A stretch of DNA of 64,000 nt from Bdellovibrio sp. KM01 (GTDB taxonomy: Bacteria > Bdellovibrionota > Bdellovibrionia > Bdellovibrionales > Bdellovibrionaceae). The notes beneath the pieces are model-generated. The model searched no databases. It saw nothing but the letters and a program-made list of their open reading frames with translations, and was not told the origin of the DNA. Positions 1 to 11,740 of this stretch are shown in pieces; position 1 is the first letter of the stretch, and every line of letters starts with the position of its first letter. The stretch spans positions 1,612,001-1,676,000 of the forward strand of contig NZ_CP058348.1 of NCBI RefSeq assembly GCF_013752535.1, given 5' to 3'. A program made the translations under genes and the position numbers.

Positions 1-2
1 CG

Positions 3-263
3 CGCTTCAAAGACTTGGTCATCGCTGCTTATGTGACCGCAGGATTTAAAGTTGGATACAATTGGCCGTATTTTGGCGGTCGCGTCACAGAGCAGTACGG
101 AGATCCTTCTCGCGAAATGCATACTTTGCAGGTTGAAATGAACCGCGAGCTTTACATGGACGAGAAAACAAAGAAGTTGAAACCGGAAGAAGCGAAGAAG
201 GTTCAGGAGAAAATCGCCTTCGCTTTAAGCTATATCCGCAACAATTTACAGCAGCTAGCCTAG
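3..263 (+). CDS. N-formylglutamate amidohydrolase-like protein, C-terminal end (5' truncated by window)
   Basis: Only the last 86 codons are present and the frame is open to the window edge, so the start lies upstream. The visible tail contains YNWPYFGGRVTEQYG, then LQVEMNRELYMDE and a charged C-terminal helix. This matches the end of the N-formylglutamate amidohydrolase family (NxPY/FxGG...YG, then LQ(I/L)E(I/M)NRxLYMDE), zinc-dependent hydrolases that release formate or act on related amide substrates. The N-terminal catalytic residues are outside the window, so the substrate cannot be judged. It ends 60 nt before resB and may be unrelated to it. Confidence 0.6.
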   Translation, partial: RFKDLVIAAYVTAGFKVGYNWPYFGGRVTEQYGDPSREMHTLQVEMNRELYMDEKTKKLKPEEAKKVQEKIAFALSYIRNNLQQLA

Positions 264-323
264 GGCGTCGAAGACCGAAAAGCATAGTCATAGGGCGGGG
301 TTTCATCTAATGATATTCGCTCT

Positions 324-1733
324 ATGGCAGAATCTTCGAAAAAATCTTTCCTGAAACGCATCAATAAACCTCTCGCAAGTTTGAAGCTTGCGGTTTTCAT
401 TATTCTTGCAATTGCAACTTTGACCGCTGTCGGAACTTTCGTTGAAGCAAAGTACGACGCGTACGCCGCTAAAAAACTCGTTTACGACACTTGGTACATG
501 TACACAATCATGGGCATGCTCGTGTTGAACTTGGTCGCGGTGATGGTGGATCGTCTCCCGTGGAAAAGACGTCATGCCTCTTTTGTACTGGCACATATCG
601 GTATCATCATTTTGCTTTTCGGTGGATTGCTGACCATGAAATACGGCTTGGATGGATCCATGCGTATCGAAATTGGGCAGAAAAACAATCTGGTGCAAAC
701 TCCAGAAACAGATCTGGTGGTTTACAGCTCTTTTGACGGCGACCGGTATTCAAAAACTTTCGAGCAGGAAGTAGATTTTTTCAAATATCCACCCTCAAAA
801 GAAAAACCGACAGATGTGCCGGTTTATGTGGGCGAGATCAAAGTTGTCGACTACAAAAAATACGTCCTGCCTTCTCGTAAGGTCGTAGCGGATGAGAGCG
901 GTAAAGCGGGATCAGCTTTGCGTTTCCAAATCCAAAATCCCAACGTGAATGTGATCGAATGGTTGGTGCAAAAGAAAGCCAATTCCATTCAGACGCATGA
1001 TTTTGGCCCGGCCCAGGTTCACATCGGTCCTATTCCTGAAAAGGGACAAGGTCGCAACGAGATCTATTTACAGCCCGATAAAGATAAAGGCGGACTTCGT
1101 TACGCCGTTTTTTATAAGGAATCCGAAAAACCTGGCAAAACAGGTTTCGTAAAAGAAGGCGATGTCTTTAATCCCGGCTTTAAAATGGCTATGGATTTCC
1201 GTATCCTTAGGTTCATTCCGGCAGCTTTGGAAGATTGGGATCTGCAAGACATGCCAGCACCCACTCCACTGACGACATCTGCGATTCAAATTCTGTTTGA
1301 GGGCAAGCTTCACTGGGTTTTGTTGAACGATATGGTGAAACTTTTCACCAAAGACGCCGTTTACCTTTTCACGTACGGCAATCGCCGTATCGATATCGGT
1401 TTTCCGATTCAGCTTAAATCCTTTGCGGTGGATCGCTATCAAGGAACAATGAGGGCGGCCGCTTACAAAAGTGTCGTGGAAGTTCCAGAATTGGGCGAGC
1501 GTGAGATTTCCATGAATGAACCGATGAAACACAAGGGCCTTACGGTTTATCAGGCAAGTTTCCAGGAAGAAAACGGTCACCCCGTGGCTTCAATTTTCTC
1601 GGTGAATGCGGACCCAGGGCGTATGTGGAAATACATGGGCTCACTGATTTTATCAATCGGCGTGGTTTTATTGATGTGGTTTAAACATTTGGATTTCAAA
1701 ATAGCTAAAAAGAAAGATGACGGGAAAGAATAG
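324..1733 (+). CDS. resB: ResB-like cytochrome c biogenesis protein
   Basis: 469-aa membrane protein of the system II (Ccs) haem delivery complex, which hands haem to apocytochromes outside the cytoplasmic membrane. There are three N-terminal transmembrane segments (about residues 19-40, 58-77, 86-106), a large extracytoplasmic domain, and a fourth segment near 434-455 before a Lys-rich tail. This is the usual ResB topology. His91 in LAHIGIII is a candidate haem ligand by position. It abuts ccsA with no gap (stop then ATG), so the two are cotranscribed. No strong Shine-Dalgarno is visible before the ATG. The downstream multihaem subunits of alternative complex III are likely clients. Confidence 0.85.
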   Translation: MAESSKKSFLKRINKPLASLKLAVFIILAIATLTAVGTFVEAKYDAYAAKKLVYDTWYMYTIMGMLVLNLVAVMVDRLPWKRRHASFVLAHIGIIILLFGGLLTMKYGLDGSMRIEIGQKNNLVQTPETDLVVYSSFDGDRYSKTFEQEVDFFKYPPSKEKPTDVPVYVGEIKVVDYKKYVLPSRKVVADESGKAGSALRFQIQNPNVNVIEWLVQKKANSIQTHDFGPAQVHIGPIPEKGQGRNEIYLQPDKDKGGLRYAVFYKESEKPGKTGFVKEGDVFNPGFKMAMDFRILRFIPAALEDWDLQDMPAPTPLTTSAIQILFEGKLHWVLLNDMVKLFTKDAVYLFTYGNRRIDIGFPIQLKSFAVDRYQGTMRAAAYKSVVEVPELGEREISMNEPMKHKGLTVYQASFQEENGHPVASIFSVNADPGRMWKYMGSLILSIGVVLLMWFKHLDFKIAKKKDDGKE

Positions 1734-3389
1734 ATGAAAAAGCTTTTGCTAGTTTTGACAACAGTTTTGCTTTCATTCTCCACAGTGGTGGCGTTCGCAA
1801 AGCCCGGTGACCAGCTAAAATATCTGCCGGTGCAAGATGGCGGTCGTATTAAACCTTACGACAGTTTCTCTAAAGAGATGCTGGAGATCGTTTACGGAAA
1901 AAGCACTTATGAAGGCCGTAAAGCGACGGAAATCATTCTAACTTGGATGCTTTCACCGCAAGCTTGGGCTGACAAGAAAATCTTTGAAGTGCGCAATCAC
2001 CAGGTTTTGGAGGCTTTGAAGCTTCCTAAAGACCAAAGATATTTCAACGGCCAGGAACTTTTCGGCAGTGAGCGTTTCACGCTGCTTCGTCAAGAGCTTC
2101 AAGCCAAGCGTGAAACCAAAGAAAAATTGAATCCTTACTTTCAGGCTTTGCAACGTCTGGAAAATCAATTCTTCGTGTTTCAAGAGGTTGCCGCGGGACG
2201 CATGATGAAAGTACTTCCTCCCAAAGAGGGCAGCAACTGGATTGCAGTGGCGGATCTTCCCGAGGCGTTTCAACAAAAATTCGTAGGTATCACGACGGCA
2301 TTTGTGACTTATATCGGTCAGGTGGCGAGTGGAGCGAATGCGGCAGACATAGAATCTTCAGCGGCTAAACTTGATGAATCTGTTGTCGCATTTGAAACGG
2401 CGGCGCGTGCGGAAAATCCAACGGCTTACGATCATGACACAAAAATCAAAGCAGAAGTGCACTACAACGACTTCCATCCCTTCCGGTGGGCTTACGTATT
2501 CTATATCCTGGCGGCAATTGTTTTGTTGTTGGTATGGGCTCTTTCCAAAGAGTCTATGATGAAGGCTTCGTGGGTCTTGTTGGGCTTGGGTTTTATTCTG
2601 CACACGTATGGTTTTGGTCTGCGCATGTATATTATGGAGAGAGCGCCTGTCTCTAATATGTATGAGACGGTGATTTGGGTATCTTGGGGCGTGATCTTGT
2701 TCGCGTCGATTTTGGAACTTATCTATAAATTCCGTATGATCTTGTTTGCAGGAACATTGGTTTCGGCATTTGCGCTTGTTATTGCTGACTTCGCGCCCGC
2801 TGTTTTGGATCCGACTTTGCAGCCATTGGAGCCAGTGCTGCGCAGCAATTATTGGTTAACGATCCATGTGATGACAATCACTATCAGTTACGCCGCATTT
2901 TTCTTGGCGTTCGGTTTGGGCGACCTTGGTTTGTTTTACTATTTAAAAGGAGAAGAAAAGAATCACGAAAAAATTCGCGCGATCGTGACAGCCATTTACA
3001 GATCGATGCAAATTGGCGTGGCATTCTTGGCTCCCGGAATTATTTTGGGTGGTATCTGGGCGGACTATTCTTGGGGTCGTTTCTGGGGCTGGGATCCAAA
3101 AGAAACTTGGGCTTTGATTGCGCTTCTTGGTTATTTGGCAGTCCTCCACGCAAGATACGCGGGGATGATTAAAAATTTCGGCATGGTAGTGACAGCGATT
3201 ATCACTTTCTCTTTAGTGATCATGGCTTGGTACGGGGTGAACTTCGTTCTTGGTGCGGGGCTTCATTCTTACGGTTTCGGTGCTGGTGGTATTGAGTATG
3301 TGTCTGCTTTTGTGGCTGCACATATGTTGATGGTGCTCTACGTATGGGTTATCCGTCAGGGCCGCACAAAAAAATCTGCAAAATCGTAG
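1734..3389 (+). CDS. ccsA: CcsA/ResC-like cytochrome c biogenesis protein
   Basis: 551-aa partner of ResB. The N-terminus is a cleavable-looking signal (MKKLLLVLTTVLLSFSTVVAFA), followed by about 220 residues of soluble extracytoplasmic domain, then a multi-span membrane region from about residue 250. The haem-binding WWD signature is present around residues 445-458 (WGRFWGWDPKETWAL), with conserved His residues in flanking loops (TIHVMT, VLHARY, GLHSYG). Together with ResB it should form the system II haem exporter and cytochrome c synthetase. The long N-terminal soluble extension is larger than in the shortest CcsA proteins. A hairpin terminator follows. Confidence 0.9.
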   Translation: MKKLLLVLTTVLLSFSTVVAFAKPGDQLKYLPVQDGGRIKPYDSFSKEMLEIVYGKSTYEGRKATEIILTWMLSPQAWADKKIFEVRNHQVLEALKLPKDQRYFNGQELFGSERFTLLRQELQAKRETKEKLNPYFQALQRLENQFFVFQEVAAGRMMKVLPPKEGSNWIAVADLPEAFQQKFVGITTAFVTYIGQVASGANAADIESSAAKLDESVVAFETAARAENPTAYDHDTKIKAEVHYNDFHPFRWAYVFYILAAIVLLLVWALSKESMMKASWVLLGLGFILHTYGFGLRMYIMERAPVSNMYETVIWVSWGVILFASILELIYKFRMILFAGTLVSAFALVIADFAPAVLDPTLQPLEPVLRSNYWLTIHVMTITISYAAFFLAFGLGDLGLFYYLKGEEKNHEKIRAIVTAIYRSMQIGVAFLAPGIILGGIWADYSWGRFWGWDPKETWALIALLGYLAVLHARYAGMIKNFGMVVTAIITFSLVIMAWYGVNFVLGAGLHSYGFGAGGIEYVSAFVAAHMLMVLYVWVIRQGRTKKSAKS

Positions 3390-3453
3390 CAGACTCTTCG
3401 CGTAGGAAGTGGCGTCGCTATGCTCCGATGCGAAAAGCTTTTGCACAAAAAGT

Positions 3454-3485
3454 AAGCGAAAGGGTTAAAACTCTTTCGCTTTTTC
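3454..3485 (+). terminator. rho-independent terminator after ccsA
   Basis: A 9-bp stem AAGCGAAAG (3454-3462) pairs with CTTTCGCTT (3473-3481) and runs into a T tract. It separates resB-ccsA from the act operon. Confidence 0.7.
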
Positions 3486-3619
3486 AATATGCTTGCAAAA
3501 AGAATATGGACAACTGGACTTTTAAGTCATTAAATAAGGGCAAAATAAATATAGGACAGCGTTGTTGGCCTCAATCCTCAATGTCATTAAGAGGATACGA
3601 GTTTGGCAAAAGGATGATT

Positions 3620-4162
3620 ATGCATCGGGTATTTAGAAGTACGACGGCGGGCGTGTTAGCTTGTTTGAGCGCGCTCATGATTTTTTCAACACTTCTCACG
3701 GGTTGTAAATTCCAAACCGGTTGGGGATACAACAAAGGCTACGCTCCAGAGCAACCAATTGCCTTTGATCACCAATTGCATGCGGGAACCAACAAAATTC
3801 AGTGTCAATACTGCCACAATCAAGTGGAAAGAACGAAACACTCGAATATTCCGGCTCTCTCAACTTGCATGAATTGTCACTTGCAAGTAGCGACAGATAA
3901 ACCAGATATTCAAAAACTGCGTGATGCATACGACAGCGGCGGCTCTATTGAGTGGGTTCGCGTTCACATGCTTCCAGATTTTGTTCACTTCAACCACAAC
4001 GCTCACATTGCGAAAGGCGTGAACTGTCAAACGTGTCACGGTCCTATCGAAACGATGAAGCGTGTGGAGCAATTCTCTGACCTTTCCATGGGCTGGTGTG
4101 TGAACTGTCACCGCCAACCAGAGAACAAAGCTCCTCTTAACTGCTCAACTTGTCACTACTAA
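3620..4162 (+). CDS. actA: Alternative complex III subunit A, pentahaem cytochrome c
   Basis: 180-aa exported cytochrome with exactly five CxxCH haem motifs (CQYCH, CMNCH, CQTCH, CVNCH, CSTCH), as expected for ActA. The N-terminus has a hydrophobic segment ending in LLTGC, compatible with a lipoprotein or a membrane anchor. The open frame extends well upstream, but ATG 3620 is preferred because AAAGG lies 6-7 nt before it. ActA passes electrons from the quinol-oxidising core to downstream c-type carriers. It heads the actABCDEF operon, with 17 nt to actB. Confidence 0.9.
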   Translation: MHRVFRSTTAGVLACLSALMIFSTLLTGCKFQTGWGYNKGYAPEQPIAFDHQLHAGTNKIQCQYCHNQVERTKHSNIPALSTCMNCHLQVATDKPDIQKLRDAYDSGGSIEWVRVHMLPDFVHFNHNAHIAKGVNCQTCHGPIETMKRVEQFSDLSMGWCVNCHRQPENKAPLNCSTCHY

Positions 4163-4179
4163 GGGTTTCGGAAGGTATT

Positions 4180-7100
4180 ATGTCTGAAATGCATACTGAT
4201 AATGAATTAGAGATGAAAAAAGCGTTGCGCCCGAAGATCGTGCGCGACACGAAATTCTGGGAAACGATCGAAGAAAAGATCGGTGACTCTGAATTTCAAA
4301 AAATGGCAGAGACTGAGTTTAAATCCTCTCCACTTCGTGAAAGCGACGGGGAAGACGGTTGGGCACGTCGTGAGTTCTTGAAACTTATGGGTGCATCTTT
4401 GGCTATGGCGACAGCGTCTTGCGTGCGTCGTCCTGTGCAAAAGATCGTTCCGTACAACAAAATGCCTGAAGAGGTTACTCTTGGTCAGGCGAACTACTAT
4501 TCTTCTGCATTCTTCGACGGTAACGATGCGATGGGCTTGCTTATTAAGACTCGCGAAGGCCGTCCTATTCACATTGAATCAAATCCTTCTCATCCGTTCA
4601 GTGCGGGTGGTTTGAGCGCTCGTTCTCAAGCGATTTTGATGTCCCTGTACGATCCAGAAAGATTGCAAGGACCAAAACGCAACTTGTTCAATGAGAAAAA
4701 ATCAAACTCTCAATTGATCGATGTTAAATGGGAAGAGCTGGATAAAAAAGTTTCTGAGCAATTGGTAAAAGGCGGCGTTGTTGTTCTTTCTGCGCCAATT
4801 TCTTCTCCTTCAACTCGCGCTGTAATCTCTGACTTCGCACAAGGCTTCAAAGCTAAGACAGTGGTTTGGGATGCTTTCGCTCACGAAGAAATCCGTGACG
4901 GTCAAAAAGCTTCTTACGGTGAAGATGTTGTACCTCAGTACTGGTTCGATAAAGCGAAAATGATCGTTTCTATCGATGCAGACTTCTTGGGTACATGGTT
5001 GAATCCGACTGCTTACACGCATCAGTTCACTCAAGGTCGCAAAGACATCAAAAACATGAGCCGTATGGTTTCCTTCGATTCCAACTACTCATTGACGGGT
5101 GCAAACGCGGATATCCGTTTCAAAATCAAACCTTCCCAGCAACTTGATGTGGTGATGGGTCTTCTTCACGAAATCATCGTGAAAAAAGGTCAATCTTCAT
5201 ACGCAGGTAACAGTGCTGTGAAATCTGCTCTTGAGCCATTCGCAAATACAGCTGCGAAATTGGGTCTTGATGCTGAAATGTTCGCAAAAGTAGCTTCTGA
5301 TCTTTGGTCAAACAAAGGGACTTCACTGGTAGTTGCTGGTGGTATCACGACTTTGACAAACAAAGCGACGGAACTGCAAATTGCTGTGAACATGTTGAAC
5401 TCTGTTTTAGATAACGACGGTAAAACTGTTGATGCTAAAGCGGGTAACGTTGCATTGTCTGCTTCATACGCTGAAATGGCGCAATTGATTCAAGATATGA
5501 AAGACGGCAAAGTTCAAACTCTTATCATGCACAAAGTGAACCCTGGTTACTCTTTGCCTGCAGCGATGGGTTTTGCTGAAGCTGTTAAAAAAGTTAAAAT
5601 GGTAATCTACACAGGTGACCGTATTGACGAAACAGGTGTGTTCGCAGACTTCATCACTCCGGACAACCACGTGTTGGAATCTTGGAATGATTTGGAAATT
5701 GGTAAAGGCGTTATCTCTATCTGCCAACCAGCGATCCGCCCTATGTATGACACTCGCTCGTTCCAGTTGTCTTTGATGACTTGGGCATTCATGGCGAAAC
5801 AAGGTCCAGCACGTCTTCGTGATTACGAAACATTCTATGACTACTTAAGAGTTTACTGGAAATCAGACATCCACCCGAAATACGGTAAAGGCGCGGCCTT
5901 TGAAGATTTCTGGTTGGAAGGTCTGCAAAAAGGTTATGTTGGTGAATTGAGCCGCGGTTCTTCTGCGCGCTCATTTAAAACGGACGCCTTCGCGAATATC
6001 AAACCTGCGGCAGCCCAAGAAGGTATGGAACTTGTTCTTTACCCTAAAGTGGCGATCATGGATGGGTCTTTGGCGAATGTGGCTTGGTTGCAGGAACTTC
6101 CAGATCCAGTTACCAAATTGACTTGGGATAACTACGCGATGATTTCTATCGGCACAGCCGAGAAAAATCATTTGAAAACGGGTTCTATGATCACTCTTAA
6201 AGTGGGTGACAAATCTGTTGAGCTTCCAGTTTACATCCAACCAGGTCTTCATGACGATGTTGTGGCAGTAGCTGTTGGTTACGGTCGCACTCGCGCTGGT
6301 AAAGTGGCGAACGGCGTTGGTAAAAACATGACTGAGTTCGTGTCAGTTGATAAAGCGGGCAAAGCTATCTTTGCTGGCCAAACAGCGACATTCACTAAGC
6401 TTGGCAAACACTATGACCTAGCTGGTACGTCTGGTAACTTCTCGATGGAAGGCCGTCAAATCGCTGCGGAAGCGAATTTGAAAGACTACGTAAAAAATAA
6501 ATCTGCTGGTATCCATAGACACGAAACTTGGTCTATCTGGTCAGGTCACGAATACTCTGGTCACAAATGGGGTATGGCTGTTGATCTTCACACTTGCACA
6601 GGCTGTTCGGCTTGTGTGATTGCGTGCCAATCTGAAAACAATATTACAGTTGTTGGTAAGAAGTACGTTCTTGAAGGTCGTATCATGCACTGGTTGCGTA
6701 TTGACCGTTACTATCAAGGCGATATCGCAAATGCGGAAGCGGTTTTCCAACCGGTTATGTGTCAACACTGTGACAACGCTCCTTGTGAAACTGTTTGTCC
6801 GGTATTGGCGACAACTCACTCAGATGAAGGTCTGAATGACATGGTTTACAACCGTTGCGTGGGTACTCGTTACTGCGCGAATAACTGCCCGTACAAAGTG
6901 CGCCGCTTTAACTGGTTCAACTACGCGAAGTTGATTGAAAAACCAATGCACATGGCTTTGAACCCATCTGTTGGTGTTCGTACCCGTGGGGTAATGGAAA
7001 AATGTACGTTCTGCGTGCAAAGAATCCAGGACGCGAAAACTGTGGCTCGTAACGAAAAACGCCAGTTGAAAGACGGCGACGTTAAAGTAGCTTGCCAAAC

Positions 7101-7319
7101 ATCGTGCCCAGCCGGCGGTATCGTGTTCGGTGATCTAAATGATCCAAACAGTGAAGTAGCTAAAATTTGGAAAGCGGAAGAGAAAGAGCGTGGTTATGCA
7201 TTGCTTGAAGAATGGCATGCTAAACCATCTGTTCGCTACCTTTCTAAAATCCGTAACAATGATAAAGAATCAACTGGTGGCCACGATGGTCACGGTACTG
7301 CAAAACAAGGTGAGCACTC

Positions 7320-7323
<4 letters not shown>
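4180..7323 (+). CDS. actB: Alternative complex III subunit B, molybdopterin-type/iron-sulfur protein
   Basis: 1047 aa. Residues 63-80 hold a twin-arginine type leader ([15 protein letters not shown]), indicating folded export of the metalloprotein. The first two thirds resemble the molybdopterin oxidoreductase fold, which in alternative complex III is thought not to bind a cofactor. The C-terminal third (from about residue 805) is a ferredoxin-like domain with many cysteines: [50 protein letters not shown]. This fused arrangement is typical of ActB. ATG 4180 follows GGAAGG. The stop overlaps the actC start by 4 nt. Confidence 0.92.
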
Positions 7324-8680
<1,357 letters not shown>

Positions 8681-8681
<1 letters not shown>

Positions 8682-9205
8682 TGGCTGCTCAATATACTAA
8701 AGGTATTGCTGGTATCTGGCTTGAGGAATCAAAAATTCTTAAAGCCGCTACAAAAATGCGTGAATCTGGTTCTGATAAATTTGAAGCCATCTCTGCATAC
8801 CCAATTCACGGTATGGAAGAAGCTTGCGGTATCAAACGCTCTTGGATTCCATACGTAACTTTCGTTGCGGGACTTGTTGGTTTATCCGGCGGCTTGGCGC
8901 TAACTTATTGGACTTCAGCAGTAGACTGGGCAGTGAACGTGGGTGGTAAACCCTTCTTCTCACTTCCTGCATTCGTACCTATCATGTTCGAATTGACGGT
9001 TTTGTTTGCAGCTCTTTCTTCCGTGGGCGCTTTGTTCTATGCGTGCAAAATGCCTCGTATCGATCCGCCGGTGATCGATCCAGACTTGAGCTGTCACAAG
9101 TTCGCGATTTTTGTTCCACACAACGACGTTACATATGACGAGACAAAGCTTACGAACATGTTCAAAGAGCTTGGCGCCGTTGAAGTGAAGAAGACGGAGT
9201 ACTAG
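8681..9205 (+). CDS. actD: Alternative complex III subunit D (DUF3341)
   Basis: 174-aa protein with two central transmembrane helices (about residues 63-83 and 103-125) flanked by soluble ends. The C-terminal segment ends ...MFKELGAVEVKK, typical of the DUF3341 subunit D, which structurally supports the complex. The first half includes YPIHGMEEACGI, the expected PxHGMEEA-type motif. It lies between actC and actE with a 2-nt gap to the next gene. Confidence 0.88.
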
Positions 9206-9207
9206 AA

Positions 9208-9789
9208 ATGAAAAGTCTTGTTAATATGACTCTAGGTGTAGCAGCAGCAGGCTTGGTGGCGATGGCGCTAACAAGCTGTGGTCCTCGCGGCAACAAACCT
9301 AACGTTGAAATCATTCAAGATATGATGGAGTCTCCGGCGATCAAAGCTCAGGAGTACGACGAAAATTCTCCTCACCACAGTGGTATGCGCGTACCTCCGG
9401 AACACACAGTTCCTCAAGGTTTCGAGCCGTACCGCTACGCAACGGATGTTGAAGGGGCTTCTAAGAACCTTAAAAATCCTCTTGCTGGTAAAATGGATGA
9501 CGAGACTCTTTTGACGGGTCAAAAATACTACGAAACAAACTGCGCAGTTTGCCATGGTTATAAAGGTGAAGGCGGAGATAAATCTGGTTCAGTAGTGTCT
9601 GCCAAAATGGCTTTGAAACCACCTGCACTTTTGACTGACAAAGTTAAAGGTTGGACAGATGGTCACTTGTACCACGTGATTACGATGGGACAAGGTGTGA
9701 TGGGCCCTTATGCTTCTCACATTCCGCAAAAATACCGTTGGCAGGTTGTTAACTACATTCGTTTCCTTGAGAAGCGGGATGGTAAATAG
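9208..9789 (+). CDS. actE: Alternative complex III subunit E, monohaem cytochrome c lipoprotein
   Basis: 193 aa. A lipobox ALTSC places Cys24 as the lipidated residue. One CxxCH motif (CAVCHG, Cys112) and a later Met in the TMGQGVMGPY segment give a class I cytochrome c with His/Met ligation. It likely accepts electrons from ActA on the periplasmic face. It is embedded in the act operon with 2-nt spacers on both sides. Confidence 0.9.
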   Translation: MKSLVNMTLGVAAAGLVAMALTSCGPRGNKPNVEIIQDMMESPAIKAQEYDENSPHHSGMRVPPEHTVPQGFEPYRYATDVEGASKNLKNPLAGKMDDETLLTGQKYYETNCAVCHGYKGEGGDKSGSVVSAKMALKPPALLTDKVKGWTDGHLYHVITMGQGVMGPYASHIPQKYRWQVVNYIRFLEKRDGK

Positions 9790-9791
9790 AT

Positions 9792-10991
9792 ATGGGCGAA
9801 CATAAACACGTAGATCTACATTTGGGTAAATTCGAAGCTCCGCAGTGGATGAAAACATTAAGCTTCGTTTTGATGGCGATCGGTTTGATCACATTCGCAG
9901 TGGGCTTGATTAAAAATCAAGACCGCTTGTGGACTTCCTACCTGGTTTCTTTCTTTTTCTTCTCTTGCTTGGGCTTGAGCGGTCTTTTCTGGGTAGCTTT
10001 GAACAATGTTGCGAAAGCAGGCTGGTCAGTTTCTATCCGCCGTTTTGCTGAAGCGACGACAGCATTCATTCCATTCATCCTGGTGTTTGGTTTGATCTTG
10101 TTATTCGGTTTCAAAAAACTTTTCATCTGGGCGGATCCAAAAATCATCGCTGAAAATCCAGTGATCGCGGCAAAAACAGCTTACTTGAACCCGACATTCT
10201 TCGTGGTTCGTTTGTTGGTCTTCGTTGTCGGTTGCATGATCTTCAAATGGGTGATGGTTGGTAACTCTTTGAAACAAGATAAATCAGGTGATGACAACTT
10301 GACTCACAAAAACGTGGGTCCGGCAGTAGGCTTCATCGCATTCTTCGCGTTGTTGTTCTCGTTCTTCTCTGTAGATTTGATCATGTCATTGCTTCCAACT
10401 TGGTACTCTACAATCTTCGGGATCTATTGCTTCTCTGGATTGTTCCAAGCGGGTCTTGCGTTCTTGGCGATCACGATCGTGTTCATGAGACGTTCTGGCT
10501 TGGTAAAAGGTTACGTAACTGTTGAGCACCAACATGACGTGGTAAAATACCTTAAAGGTTTCTCGATCTTCTGGGCTTACATCGCTTTCTCTCAATTTAT
10601 GTTGATGTGGTACGCGAATTTGCCAGAGGAAACTGAGTACTACATCATGAGATCTTTGGGCGGCTGGATGCAAATCTCCGTAGCTCTTTTGGTCTTCCGT
10701 TTCGTAGTTCCTTTCTTGGCTTTGCTTCCGCGTGATGCAAAAAGAAACGATGCGAACGTGTTGTTGATCTCTACAATCGTATTGATCATGCAATATGTAG
10801 ATATCTACTGGATGGTATATCCAAACTTCAACGATGGAGCGATCGTATTCGGTTTCTGGGAAATCGGTATCTTCGCGGGCTTTGCTGGTTTGTTCCTTCT
10901 TTGCATCATGAACTTCTGGAGCAAAAACAACTTGGTTCCAGTTAAAGATCCACGTATGCACGAGGCTTTAAACCACCACGTTGCGTACTAA
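9792..10991 (+). CDS. actF: Alternative complex III subunit F, NrfD-like membrane protein
   Basis: 399-aa polytopic protein with about ten transmembrane segments, the second NrfD-like integral membrane subunit of alternative complex III. Conserved family features include the SLLPTWYSTIFG loop and WMQISVALLVFRFVVPF. It closes the operon. No cytochrome oxidase genes follow, unlike many act clusters, so the oxidase must be encoded elsewhere. A strong hairpin lies 58 nt downstream. Confidence 0.88.
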   Translation: MGEHKHVDLHLGKFEAPQWMKTLSFVLMAIGLITFAVGLIKNQDRLWTSYLVSFFFFSCLGLSGLFWVALNNVAKAGWSVSIRRFAEATTAFIPFILVFGLILLFGFKKLFIWADPKIIAENPVIAAKTAYLNPTFFVVRLLVFVVGCMIFKWVMVGNSLKQDKSGDDNLTHKNVGPAVGFIAFFALLFSFFSVDLIMSLLPTWYSTIFGIYCFSGLFQAGLAFLAITIVFMRRSGLVKGYVTVEHQHDVVKYLKGFSIFWAYIAFSQFMLMWYANLPEETEYYIMRSLGGWMQISVALLVFRFVVPFLALLPRDAKRNDANVLLISTIVLIMQYVDIYWMVYPNFNDGAIVFGFWEIGIFAGFAGLFLLCIMNFWSKNNLVPVKDPRMHEALNHHVAY

Positions 10992-11049
10992 TTCCGAACG
11001 GAATTTAGAATTTAGCGAGTGACATTGCGTCAATAACGCTGGACTCTTC

Positions 11050-11083
11050 ACAAAAGCCACCCCAAAGGTGGCTTTTGTCGTTT
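11050..11083 (+). terminator. terminator hairpin after actF
   Basis: Perfect 12-bp stem ACAAAAGCCACC (11050-11061) / GGTGGCTTTTGT (11067-11078) with a 5-nt loop. The T run is partly inside the stem and a short TTT follows. Confidence 0.65.
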
Positions 11084-11137
11084 AGACTATGATTAGATTT
11101 TTCATCCATTCCAGTAATGGGTGAGCTGGGGAGTCTT

Positions 11138-11683
11138 ATGAGATTTCTATTGGGAACATTGATGGCGGCAACTTTTCTTGTTGGCTGCGATTTTAAATTT
11201 GATTCTTTGGAGGCAACCAAAGAAGTGAAAGCCGTCAAAGCAGAGATGGCCTTTCTAAACAATCTTCAAGAGCCGCAAACGGCGACAGTCTATTCCTTGG
11301 ATCCGGCTCAAAAGGGTGAGGGTGCTACAGACTTTCACGGCTTTAAAGTTTTGGGTGAGATTAAGCTCAACCCTGAAGACGTGACCGAAGCGGCCTTGGA
11401 ATTTAAAGACGCGGCAGAATCTTTTAAGGATGGATTGGCGCTGCCGGGTTGTTTCAACCCACGTTACGGTATTCGTGTCACTAAGGGCGGAAAAACTTAC
11501 GACTATGCTTTAAGTTATGAGTGCAATCACTTACGTGGTTACGATGGTGGCAAAGTGTATGATTTTGATGCCGCAGGAAATCCTCGTGTGCTTAAAGACT
11601 TGTTCACGAATGCAAATATTCCTCAAGCTACGCCGCCTGTGATGACTCCAGCACCAACGTCCAGCGTAACTGAGGCAAAATAA
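11138..11683 (+). CDS. Predicted lipoprotein of unknown function
   Basis: 181-aa protein. An ATG lies 21 nt upstream in frame, but ATG 11138 is preferred: it follows a GGGGAG and gives a clean lipoprotein signal MRFLLGTLMAATFLVGC with Cys17. The mature part has no domain I recognise. It includes two further cysteines (LPGCFNPRYGIRV, YECNHLRGYDGG) that may pair, and a Pro/Thr-rich tail. It probably sits in the outer membrane or periplasm. Confidence 0.7.
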   Translation: MRFLLGTLMAATFLVGCDFKFDSLEATKEVKAVKAEMAFLNNLQEPQTATVYSLDPAQKGEGATDFHGFKVLGEIKLNPEDVTEAALEFKDAAESFKDGLALPGCFNPRYGIRVTKGGKTYDYALSYECNHLRGYDGGKVYDFDAAGNPRVLKDLFTNANIPQATPPVMTPAPTSSVTEAK

Positions 11684-11740
11684 CTCCCAAGTCATTCGAT
11701 AGACTGACTTTTCCTCTCAAATGGAGACTCATTGTGACCG